Shown: positions 1-7,383 of the stretch, in pieces
How positions within the stretch are numbered: the first letter of the stretch is position 1
Layout: every line of letters starts with the position of its first letter
Assembly: GCA_002405525.1 (NCBI GenBank)
Contig: DHLY01000026.1
Coordinates: forward strand, 11,595-32,411
Length of the DNA stretch: 20,817 nucleotides
Direction of reading: 5' to 3'
Source of the DNA: Proteobacteria bacterium UBA4656
GTDB taxonomy: Bacteria > Pseudomonadota > Gammaproteobacteria > Xanthomonadales > Ahniellaceae
Made by a program: the position numbers and the translations under genes
Notes under the pieces: model-generated
Told to the model about the DNA's origin: nothing
Seen by the model: only the letters and a program-made list of their open reading frames with translations
The model's database searches: none

Positions 1-1561
1 CGGACGCGGCGATGGCGGCGAGCACGGCATCGCAGTCGGGATGGAGTTTCGGCGGCACGTGCGGCACCAGGTGCACGCGGTGGTCGTCGCCCAAGCCGAA
101 TTCGGCGCGGGTGCAGGGCGCGGGCTCGCCGGGGTCGAGGAACTGCGTGCCGGCGCCGGGCAGCACCAGCAGGTGCTCGCGGTAGTGGCTCGCGGCGTCG
201 GCGGGCTCCATCGCCGCGCAGGAGACGAAGGCGTCGATGCTGGCGAGCCCCGTGGTTTCGGGATGGCCCCAGCCAGCGTACTGGCGCGGCGCCAGCCGCA
301 TGGCGGCGAGCAGGCTGGTGCGCGGGTCGATGCCGACATCCGGATACAGCGCCGCGTCGAGGCTCGCGCCGCGGATCGCCTCGGCCATCGACTCGATCGA
401 ACCTGCCAGTGCCACGACCTGCGTCGCCGGCGCGGTCATCGCCGCCGTGATCTCGTCGGCCGGCGTGTCGACCAGGAACACCACGACCTCGATGCCGGCC
501 GCGGCCAGCGCGCCGATCCAGGTGCCGAAGTAGTTGCCGATCACCGTGCGATAGAGCCGCGAGGACACGATGCCGACGCGGGCCGGGCCGCCGCCGCGGC
601 GACGCGGCGGCGCGTCCATGAGCCGCGGCACGAACGCGCGCAACGCCGTACCCAGCCAGTCGCCCCAGGCCGCCATCGCCGCGCGATCGTCAGCGCCGTG
701 GTAGGCCAGCATCTGCTGCGTCCAGGCCAACTGCTCCAGCGCCGGTTCGCAGCGCGCGAGCCGCGCGGTGTCGTAGGTGGCGGCCAGGTCGTCGAGGCCG
801 GCGAGGAAGGATTCGCGCGCTGCCGCGAGTGTCGCCGCGCTGTCGTAGACCAGCGGCAGGGCGAGGCGCGCACCGATCGCGGCGCGCAACGAGGGGCTGC
901 GCGTGCCGTTGTCGCCGACCGCGGCGGCGACCCGGAACGCGGCGCGCGCAGCGCGCCAGTCGTCGCCTTCGCGCAGGCGGTCGCCGGTTTCGCACGCCGT
1001 GCGCAGGGCGCCCGGCACCGCCTCCGCGCCGTCCAGCGCGGCCAGCGCCTCGGCCGACCGGCCCAGCGTGGCGAGCGCGGTGGACAGGCGCAGGCGGTCG
1101 ACCCGCAGATCGCCGCGCGCGCGATCGATTGCAGCGGCAAGCATCGCGTCGCCGCCTTCGATTCCGGTCATCGAGCACGCCTCGGCGTGATCGAGCGCGA
1201 TCTCGGTGTCCTGGGGATGGTCCTCGCGCAGGCGGGCGAGCACCTCGAGCGCCTGCTTCCAGAGCCGACTCGCGACGAGGAATCGGGCGCGGTTGAACCG
1301 TGCCTCGGCATGCCCCGGGACCAGGTCCAGTGCACGGCGCACGTCGTCCTCGGCGGCGCGCAGTGCGCCGGTGCGGGCGCGTCGTGCGCTGCGGTTGTTC
1401 AGCGCCGTCGCGAGCCGCTGCGCCAGCGCGGCGTTGTCCGGATGGCGGCGCCGCAGGGCTTCGAGGCCCTCGATCACGCGGTCGAGGTCGCCGGCCCGCA
1501 ACGCATCGTTGGCGTGGGCCACCAGCGCAGCATCGTCGAGATGGTCGAGGTCGGTGCTCAT
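1..1561 (-). CDS. TPR / OGT-like (SPINDLY, GT41-type) protein, third paralog, partial at left edge
   Basis: Partial protein; the first 520 residues are visible and the C-terminus lies beyond the left edge. I translated it by hand from the ATG at 1561-1559, which overlaps the TGA of the upstream paralog as ATGA. Residues 1-120 are alpha-helical with TPR-like repeats (for example ALNNRSARRARTG, RFNRARFLVASRLWKQAL). A Rossmann-like GT region begins near residue 327 (ARVGIVSSRLYRTVIGNYF). Further motifs are LYPDVGIDPRTSLLAA (405-420), WGHPETTG (431-438), a conserved MEP..A..HY (451-460) and PPKLHPDCD (503-511), whose lysine aligns by motif with the OGT YKIDP lysine. Family knowledge: COG3914 SPINDLY-like proteins are soluble glycosyltransferases or homologs, often of unknown acceptor. 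The position where OGT has its N-terminal-lobe histidine is not His here (LYRTV). It is the most diverged of the three paralogs. Substrate and activity are unknown. Confidence 0.85.
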   Translation of the reverse strand, partial: MSTDLDHLDDAALVAHANDALRAGDLDRVIEGLEALRRRHPDNAALAQRLATALNNRSARRARTGALRAAEDDVRRALDLVPGHAEARFNRARFLVASRLWKQALEVLARLREDHPQDTEIALDHAEACSMTGIEGGDAMLAAAIDRARGDLRVDRLRLSTALATLGRSAEALAALDGAEAVPGALRTACETGDRLREGDDWRAARAAFRVAAAVGDNGTRSPSLRAAIGARLALPLVYDSAATLAAARESFLAGLDDLAATYDTARLARCEPALEQLAWTQQMLAYHGADDRAAMAAWGDWLGTALRAFVPRLMDAPPRRRGGGPARVGIVSSRLYRTVIGNYFGTWIGALAAAGIEVVVFLVDTPADEITAAMTAPATQVVALAGSIESMAEAIRGASLDAALYPDVGIDPRTSLLAAMRLAPRQYAGWGHPETTGLASIDAFVSCAAMEPADAASHYREHLLVLPGAGTQFLDPGEPAPCTRAEFGLGDDHRVHLVPHVPPKLHPDCDAVLAAIAAS

Positions 1562-3714
1562 GAGGGATCGGCGCCGGCCTCGGTCAGCAGCGCGGCGAAG
1601 TGGTCGCCCAGCACGTTCATCGCCCCGCCACCCGCCAGCAGATCCGGCAGGCCGGCCGCGATGCGCCGCGCAAGTTCCACTCGCCGCGCCGGGTCGCCGG
1701 CGACGGCGAGCGCGGTGGCGGCTTGCGCGGCGGCGTCCGGGCAAACCAGCTCGTCGACGCCCAGTGCGCGCAGCATGGCCGTGCTCTGGCGCCCGCGCAT
1801 CAATGCGCCCGGCACGGTGATCACCGGCAGTCCGGACAGGAGCGCGTCGATCGTGGTGTTCCCGCCCGACCAATGCGGAGTATCGACCATCACGTCGCAG
1901 ACTGCACAGACTTCGAGGAACCGTTGGCGTGGGACGAGCGGCAGGAAGCGGAGCTGGCGATCCGGATCGGCGCCCGCTGCGCGCAAGGCTCGCCCGAGTC
2001 GCTCGCGCAGGAGCGCGGCGCTGCGAGGACGCTCGCTGCCGAACAGCAGCACCACGCTGTCGGGATCGGCGGCCGCGATGGTGCCCAGCATGGCGTCGGT
2101 GTCGGGATGGATCTTGAAGGGGGACTGCGGCACGAGGTGGAGCCGGCCGGCCGGAAGGCCGAGTTCGGCGCGCGACCGCCGCGCCGGTGGCACTGGCGCG
2201 GCGTAATGGGTGCCGATGCCGGGCAGCCAGCGCAGGTCGGGCTCGACGTAGTGCGCGCGTGCATCGGGGGGCTCCATCCCGGCGCAGCCGATGAAGCAGT
2301 CGATGCGGTCGCTGCCGCTGGTCGTGGGCTGGCCCCAGGCCATGGCCTGCCGCCGCGCGAGGCGCAACGCGCCGAGTACGTTGACCCGCGCGTCCGCGCC
2401 GAGGTCGGGAAACACCAGCAGGTCGAGTTCGCGCCCGCGCACCATCCCGGCAATCGCGTCCAGCGGCGCGTCGAGCCGGTGCAGATGGTCGCAGTCGCGG
2501 CCGATCCGGGTGGTGAAGTCGTCGAACGTCGGCCCGAGCTGGAACACCTCGACCCGCCAGCCGCGCGACTTCGCCGTCGCGACCCAGGAGGCGAAGTAGG
2601 ACCCCACGGTGCTGTGGCGGAACGCTGATGACAGGAAACCGATCCGGGGCGCCCCGGGCCTTCGTGGTGGCATCGGCGCCCTCAGCGGCGGTGCGAATGC
2701 GTCGAGGCAGCGGCCGGTGAAGGTGCCGAAGCGGTGCATGAGCGGCGCGTCGTTGTGACCCTGGTAGGCCAGCAGGAAGTTCGCCCACTGAAGCTGCTCC
2801 AGACGCGGCGCGCAGCGTGCGAGCGCGACGGCGTCGTACTCTGCGTCGAGGGCGTCCAGTCCGGCCGCGAAGCCGGCGCGATGCGTCTCCAGTTCGGCGA
2901 GGTCGCGGTAGACCATGGGCAGCGCGAGGCGCGCGCCGATCGCCCATTGAAGTCCGGGCGCCTCGCGTCCGCGACCGGCGAGCCCGGCGAGGTGATCGAA
3001 GGCCCGCCGCGCGCGCGCGGCGTCGGAACACTCGGCGAGCCGGTGCGCGAGCGCGCCGGCGTTGCCGGCCTGCATCAGGTCGGACAGCGCGAGTACCGCG
3101 TCCAGCGCGCCCGCCCCATCGCCGGTGTCGGCCTGCGCGAACGCCAGCCGAAGGCGGTCGATGCCGGGAGTGGCCGCCAGTCGCGCGAGCGCCTCGCGCG
3201 CACGCAACGGCGGATCGGCGATGTCGTCCGCGATCTCGGTTTCCGCCAGCAGCACCCCGACTGCGACGTCGCGCGGCGCCAGCGCGGAAAGGCGCCGCAA
3301 GTCGGGCAGGGCGGTCGTGGTCTGCCCTGCCGCGAGCGCGAGCTTCGCGCGGTTGAACAGCGCATCGGTGTTGTCCGGCCAGGCAGCGAGGGCGTGATCG
3401 AAAGAGCCCAGTGCGGCGGTCGCGTCGCCGGCGCGCTGCTGGCGCGCACCGAGGTTGTTGTGCGCTGTCGACAGCATGCGGGTGAACTGCGGATGGCCGG
3501 GATGGGCGCGATGCAGGGCTTCCAGCCATGGAACCGCCCGCGCCAGCGCGTCGCAGCGCAGCGCGCTGTTGACCGCCAGCACCAGCGCGTCGACGGACCC
3601 GGGCAGGCGCTCCACTGCCGCCTGCGCGGCGGCCAGCGCGGCCGGCCAGTCGCCCGCCGCGAAGGCCGCACGCGCGGCGCCGAGCGGGTCGCCGGGGACT
3701 GCGGGCTCACGCAT
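1558..3714 (-). CDS. TPR / OGT-like (SPINDLY, GT41-type) glycosyltransferase-family protein, second paralog
   Basis: 718 aa from the ATG at 3714. This start is preferred over the far upstream ATG at 3882 because GGAG lies 10 nt before it, it overlaps the previous stop by 8 bp, and it lines up with the start of the paralog. Residues about 10-180 carry TPR-like repeats (NNLGARQQRAGDATAALGSF; ALFNRAKLALAAGQ). Residues 355-718 form the GT-B-like catalytic region: RIGFLSSAFRHSTVGSYF (357-374), FPDLGADARVNVLGAL (435-450), WGQPTTSG (460-467), FKIHPDTD (533-540) and HWSGGNTTIDALLSGLPV (614-631). These correspond by motif to the human OGT segments around H498, WLGYPGTSG, K842 (YKIDP) and the HTTGMD UDP loop. 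Of the three paralogs this one keeps a histidine (H367) near the H498 position, so it is the best candidate for an active transferase. The donor sugar and the acceptor are unknown. There is no signal peptide, so it is probably cytoplasmic. Confidence 0.88.
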   Translation of the reverse strand: MREPAVPGDPLGAARAAFAAGDWPAALAAAQAAVERLPGSVDALVLAVNSALRCDALARAVPWLEALHRAHPGHPQFTRMLSTAHNNLGARQQRAGDATAALGSFDHALAAWPDNTDALFNRAKLALAAGQTTTALPDLRRLSALAPRDVAVGVLLAETEIADDIADPPLRAREALARLAATPGIDRLRLAFAQADTGDGAGALDAVLALSDLMQAGNAGALAHRLAECSDAARARRAFDHLAGLAGRGREAPGLQWAIGARLALPMVYRDLAELETHRAGFAAGLDALDAEYDAVALARCAPRLEQLQWANFLLAYQGHNDAPLMHRFGTFTGRCLDAFAPPLRAPMPPRRPGAPRIGFLSSAFRHSTVGSYFASWVATAKSRGWRVEVFQLGPTFDDFTTRIGRDCDHLHRLDAPLDAIAGMVRGRELDLLVFPDLGADARVNVLGALRLARRQAMAWGQPTTSGSDRIDCFIGCAGMEPPDARAHYVEPDLRWLPGIGTHYAAPVPPARRSRAELGLPAGRLHLVPQSPFKIHPDTDAMLGTIAAADPDSVVLLFGSERPRSAALLRERLGRALRAAGADPDRQLRFLPLVPRQRFLEVCAVCDVMVDTPHWSGGNTTIDALLSGLPVITVPGALMRGRQSTAMLRALGVDELVCPDAAAQAATALAVAGDPARRVELARRIAAGLPDLLAGGGAMNVLGDHFAALLTEAGADPS

Positions 3715-5842
3715 CGGAAACCGGCTCCGCGAGGAGGTCCTGCAGCAGGGCGCCGAATGCCCGTTGCGCGCGCGTGTCCGCCAGCAGCGCCGGAAGGCCG
3801 TCCGCGATGCGCCGGACCAGTGCGGTGCGGGCGGCGCAATCATCCGCCAACGCGAGCGCGCCACGCGCCTGCGCGGCGGCATCGGCGCACACCAGTTCGT
3901 CGACGCCGATGGCCCGCAGCATGGCGGCGCTCTGTCGGCCGCGCATCAAGGCGCCAGGCACGGTCAGCACGGGCAGGCCGGCATGCAGGCAGTCGAGGGT
4001 GGTGTTGCCGCCCGACCAGTGGTGGGTATCGATCATGGCGTCGGCGACCGCGCAGGTGGCGAGGAAACGGCGCCGATCGACCTGTGGCAGGAAGCGCAAC
4101 TGGCGGACCGGATCCGCGCCCGCCGCCGCGAACGCGGCAGCCAGGCGCCGGCGCAGCAGGCGCACGGGCCCGGGGCGTTCGCCGGCGAACAGCGCGACCG
4201 TGGCGCGCGGTTCCGCCGCCGCGATCGCGGCCAGCGGCGCATCGGTATCCGGATGGACCTTGTAGGGCAGTTGCGGCACCAGGAACAGCGGTCCCTCGGG
4301 CAGGTCGAGCGCGGCGCGCGTGGCCGGCGGTGGCGGATCGGGTCGTTGCCATGCCGTGCCGGCGCCCGGCAGCAGGCGCAGGCGTTCGGTGTAGTGGTCT
4401 TCGCCGCCAGGCGGCTCCATCGTCGCGCAGCCGATGAAGTCGTGGACGGTCGGCAGGCCGAAGGTGCACGGATGCCCCCAGCCCATCGCCTGCCGCGGCG
4501 CCATGCCCAGCGCGGCGAGCACGGCCACTCGACCGTCGACGCCGAGGTCGGGGTAGACCGCCAGATCCAGGTCGAGCGCGCGCAACTGGACGGCGATCGC
4601 GTGCAGCGCACCCTGCGGACGCACGAGACGCCCGGCGACCCGCCCGAGTTGCTCGGTGACTTCGTCGAAGGTCGGCGGCAGTTGCACGACCACGACCTCG
4701 TTGCCGGTCGCGGCCGCAGTCTCGATCCAGGAGCGGAAGTAGGCCGCGATGGTGGACCGTCGCCACGCGGCGCTGATGAAGCCGATCCGGCGGCGCGGAC
4801 CGCGGCCGCCGCGCGGGGGCGCCGCGAGCGCGGGCGCGAGCGAGTGCGCCGCGCGAACGAGGAACTGTGCCCAGAACGCGGAAGGCTCGCGGTCGTCGCG
4901 GCCCTGGTAGGCCAGCATCTGGTTCGACCAGGCGAGCTGCTCAAGCAGCGGGGCGCAGCGCGCCAGGGCGCGGTCATCGAACGTTTCTGCGAGATCCCGG
5001 AGGCCCTCTCGGTACCCCGCACGCGCGGAATCGATGGCTGCGTGGTCGGCATAGACCTGCGGCAAGGTCAGCCGCGCGGCGATCGCGGCATACAGCCCGG
5101 GCGCACGCGCGCCGTTGTCGCAGCATGCGGCGACATGCGCGTTGGCCGCGCGCGCGCCCGCGTCCTCGCCGTTCTCCGCGAGACGCCAGGCGACGTCGGC
5201 GGCAGCGAGGATGCGTTCCGGGCGTGCTTCCGCCCGAACCCGAGACAGTGCCCCGTCGGTATCGCCCCCGTCGGCGAGGCAGAGGGCCAGGCGCAGCGGG
5301 TCCGCCGCTGCCAGGCCTGCGTCGCCGATCGCGGCCCGCAGGCGGTCCATGGCATCGTCGGCGCCGAGTGCCACTTCGGTCTCCGCTCGCAGCAGCGCGG
5401 CGGCGGGATCGTCGGGACGCAGTTCGCAAAGGCGCGCCAGGTCATGCAGGGCGCGGGCCGGTTGCCGCGCCAGCAGGGCCAGCCGCGCGCGGTTGAACAG
5501 GGCATCGGTGTGGTCCGGCAGCAGCGTCAGCGCGCGCGCGAACGCCGATCCCGCGCCGTCCAGGTCGCCGGCGTCGAGCCGGCGCGCGCCGAGGTTGTTG
5601 TGCACCGTGGCCAGCAACCGCGTGAAGCGGGACTGGTCCGGATGCGCGGCGTGCAGGCGTTCCAGCCAGGCTGCCCCGGTGTCGAGTCTGCCGGCGCGCA
5701 GGGCGGCGTTCACGCCCAGCGCGAGCGCCTCGTCGTCCGCGCCTCCACGGGCCTGCAGTACCGTGATCTCGTCGATCGCGGCGCGGTCATCGCCGCGCGC
5801 GAACGCGGCGCGGGCCCGGTCGAGGGCTTCCCGTGGGCTCAC
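3707..5842 (-). CDS. TPR / OGT-like (SPINDLY, GT41-type) glycosyltransferase-family protein, first paralog
   Basis: 711 aa starting at a GTG (5842-5840). TGAGG at 5854-5850 is a well-spaced ribosome binding site and coincides with the stop of HMG-CoA lyase, whose TGA ends 9 bp upstream. TPR-like helices fill the N-terminal third (HNNLGARRLDAGDLDGAGSA at 81-100; ALFNRARLALLARQPARAL). The C-terminal GT region has RRIGFISAAWRRSTIAAYF (351-369), YPDLGVDGRVAVLAAL (430-445), WGHPCTFG (455-462), YKVHPDTD (527-534) and HWSGGNTTLDCLHAGLPV (608-625). The YK.HP lysine and the GGNTT loop are conserved with OGT-type enzymes, but the position matching OGT H498 is Arg (WRRST). It is closest to the second paralog, with near-identical DNA stretches (5489-5518 versus 3348-3379), which suggests tandem duplication. 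Probably cytoplasmic; acceptor unknown. It could also act as a non-catalytic partner of the second paralog. Confidence 0.87.
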   Translation of the reverse strand: MSPREALDRARAAFARGDDRAAIDEITVLQARGGADDEALALGVNAALRAGRLDTGAAWLERLHAAHPDQSRFTRLLATVHNNLGARRLDAGDLDGAGSAFARALTLLPDHTDALFNRARLALLARQPARALHDLARLCELRPDDPAAALLRAETEVALGADDAMDRLRAAIGDAGLAAADPLRLALCLADGGDTDGALSRVRAEARPERILAAADVAWRLAENGEDAGARAANAHVAACCDNGARAPGLYAAIAARLTLPQVYADHAAIDSARAGYREGLRDLAETFDDRALARCAPLLEQLAWSNQMLAYQGRDDREPSAFWAQFLVRAAHSLAPALAAPPRGGRGPRRRIGFISAAWRRSTIAAYFRSWIETAAATGNEVVVVQLPPTFDEVTEQLGRVAGRLVRPQGALHAIAVQLRALDLDLAVYPDLGVDGRVAVLAALGMAPRQAMGWGHPCTFGLPTVHDFIGCATMEPPGGEDHYTERLRLLPGAGTAWQRPDPPPPATRAALDLPEGPLFLVPQLPYKVHPDTDAPLAAIAAAEPRATVALFAGERPGPVRLLRRRLAAAFAAAGADPVRQLRFLPQVDRRRFLATCAVADAMIDTHHWSGGNTTLDCLHAGLPVLTVPGALMRGRQSAAMLRAIGVDELVCADAAAQARGALALADDCAARTALVRRIADGLPALLADTRAQRAFGALLQDLLAEPVSDA

Positions 5843-5851
5843 CGCGCGGCC

Positions 5852-6736
5852 TCAGGCGGCGGCGCGGCCGACCCGCGACTGCGTTTCGCGGCCGAGCCGG
5901 GCGCTGATCCAGCGACCGGTCTCGACCAGCCGTCCGAGATCGATCCCGGTTTCCACGCCCATGCCGTCGAGCATGTACACCAGATCCTCGGTGGCGAGGT
6001 TGCCGCCGGCGCCCGCGGCATAGGGGCAGCCGCCGAGGCCGGCGACCGCCGCATCGACGACCCGCACGCCGGCATCGAGGCAGGCGTACACGTTGGCGAG
6101 CGCCTGGCCGCGGGTGTCGTGGAAGTGGATCGCGAGCGCCGCCATCGGCACTTCCTGCGCCACCGCGAGCAGCATCTGCCGCGCCCGAGAAGGCGTGCCG
6201 ACGCCGATCGTGTCGCCGAGCGAGACCTCGTGGCAGCCGCCGCGGTGCAGCAGCACGGCCACTCGCACCACCTCGGTCAGCGGCACTTCGCCCTGATACG
6301 GGCAGCCCAGCACCGTGGACACGTAGCCGCGCACCGCCACGCCATCGGCGCGCGCGCGTTCCAGCACCGGCCTGAAGCGCTCGATCGACTCGTCGATGGA
6401 CGCGTTGACGTTGCGGCGGTTGAAGGCCTCCGATGCGGCGGTGAAGACCGCGATTTCGCTCGCCCCGACCGCCAGCGCGCGTTCGTAACCCTGCAGGTTG
6501 GGCACCAGCACCGGGTAGCGAACGCCCGGACGCTTGCGGATCGCGGCGTAGACCGCGGCAGCGTCCGCCATCTGCGGCACCCACTTCGGCGACACGAAGC
6601 TGGTGGCCTCGATGGCGCACAGGCCTGCATCGGCGAGCCGTTCGACGAGCTCGACCTTGTCGGCGGCGGCGACGATGGCCGGTTCGTTCTGCAGGCCGTC
6701 GCGGGCGCCGACCTCGACCACGCGGACCACGCTCAC
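5852..6736 (-). CDS. liuE: Hydroxymethylglutaryl-CoA lyase
   Basis: 294 aa, GTG start overlapping the previous stop as GTGA (6736-6733). It cleaves HMG-CoA to acetoacetate and acetyl-CoA, the last step of leucine catabolism. It is a TIM barrel of the DRE-TIM/HMGL-like family. Recognisable active-site elements are VGARDGLQNE (R12, D13; the human enzyme uses R41, D42), IEATSFVSPKWVPQM (E43, matching human E72), the metal ligands in HFHD (H204, H206) and the signature GLGGCPYA with catalytic C237 (human C266), followed by GAGGN (N246). Its length is normal for a bacterial enzyme. It lies directly behind the carboxylase subunit and the predicted lipoprotein and directly before the OGT-like genes. 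The assignment is firm; the symbol follows the Pseudomonas liu nomenclature (also called mvaB or hmgL elsewhere). Confidence 0.96.
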   Translation of the reverse strand: MSVVRVVEVGARDGLQNEPAIVAAADKVELVERLADAGLCAIEATSFVSPKWVPQMADAAAVYAAIRKRPGVRYPVLVPNLQGYERALAVGASEIAVFTAASEAFNRRNVNASIDESIERFRPVLERARADGVAVRGYVSTVLGCPYQGEVPLTEVVRVAVLLHRGGCHEVSLGDTIGVGTPSRARQMLLAVAQEVPMAALAIHFHDTRGQALANVYACLDAGVRVVDAAVAGLGGCPYAAGAGGNLATEDLVYMLDGMGVETGIDLGRLVETGRWISARLGRETQSRVGRAAA

Positions 6737-7383
6737 GGCGCCTCCGCGACCTGGCGACGGACCGCCGGCGGAAGATCCTGTGTCCGCACGCGCACCAGGC
6801 GCAGCGGATCGTCGCGCCGGAACAGCCAGCGTTCGGGCAGCAGGGCGCGCGAGGCGTCGAGGTCGAGATCGAGCCGATTCTTGAGCCCCCGCTCGTCCTT
6901 GGCCACCGAGCCGCGCAGACGTTCGTCGATGATCGCCTTCGCCACCTCGCGATGGTCCACCGCACGCACGGTGGCCTGCTCGCCGCGCATTTCGATGCGG
7001 AACACGTGGAAGCCGCTCGCCTCGGCATGCCGGCGGTCGACGGAGGCGTCGTCCGCGGCGCGATGGAAGTCGTCGTCGGTCAGCGCGAGGTACAGCACGC
7101 CGTCGATGCGCCCGATCGCGGGCGAAAGCTGCACCGTGTGTCGCGCCGCGGCGTCGAAATCGACGCCTCCTTCGCCGCCCATCGTTGGGCGCAGCAGGCG
7201 CAGTTCGCAGTCGGGTCGGAGGTGCACGTACTCGGGCGCGCCGTCATCCTCGATGCGCCATACGCCGTCCAGCCCGGACTCGCAGGCCCGCGGCTCGCCG
7301 AGCGGGTCGACTGCGAAGCGCGTCTCGTCGCACGCCGCGAGCAGGGTCAGCAGCGGCAGCAGACACAGCGCGCGCGCGCTCAT
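6733..7383 (-). CDS. Predicted lipoprotein of unknown function between mccA and HMG-CoA lyase
   Basis: 216 aa from the ATG at 7383, which overlaps the TGA of the carboxylase (ATGA at 7380-7383). The N-terminus is MSARALCLLPLLTLLAAC, a short hydrophobic segment ending in a lipobox (LLAAC, lipidated Cys18). Asp follows at +2; in enterobacteria this favours retention in the inner membrane, though the rule is not universal. The mature part is hydrophilic and rich in Asp, Arg and Glu (RLDLDLDAS, RRDDPLRL), with one further cysteine pair (C34, C59) that could form a disulphide. No domain is recognised. Its position inside a leucine-degradation operon, coupled on both sides by 4-bp overlaps, implies co-expression but does not reveal a function. 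The gene is well supported by start, stop and lipobox. Confidence 0.85.
   Translation of the reverse strand: MSARALCLLPLLTLLAACDETRFAVDPLGEPRACESGLDGVWRIEDDGAPEYVHLRPDCELRLLRPTMGGEGGVDFDAAARHTVQLSPAIGRIDGVLYLALTDDDFHRAADDASVDRRHAEASGFHVFRIEMRGEQATVRAVDHREVAKAIIDERLRGSVAKDERGLKNRLDLDLDASRALLPERWLFRRDDPLRLVRVRTQDLPPAVRRQVAEAP

Noticed and set aside
41..2206. 721-codon plus-strand open frame at the left edge
   Set aside because: Antisense to the second and third OGT-like paralogs, whose conserved motifs read on the minus strand; no recognisable motif of its own.
3715..3882. Longer N-terminus for the second OGT-like protein (start at 3882)
   Set aside because: The added 56 residues are an out-of-frame reading of the preceding paralog's C-terminus; ATG at 3714 has a ribosome binding site and matches the paralog start.
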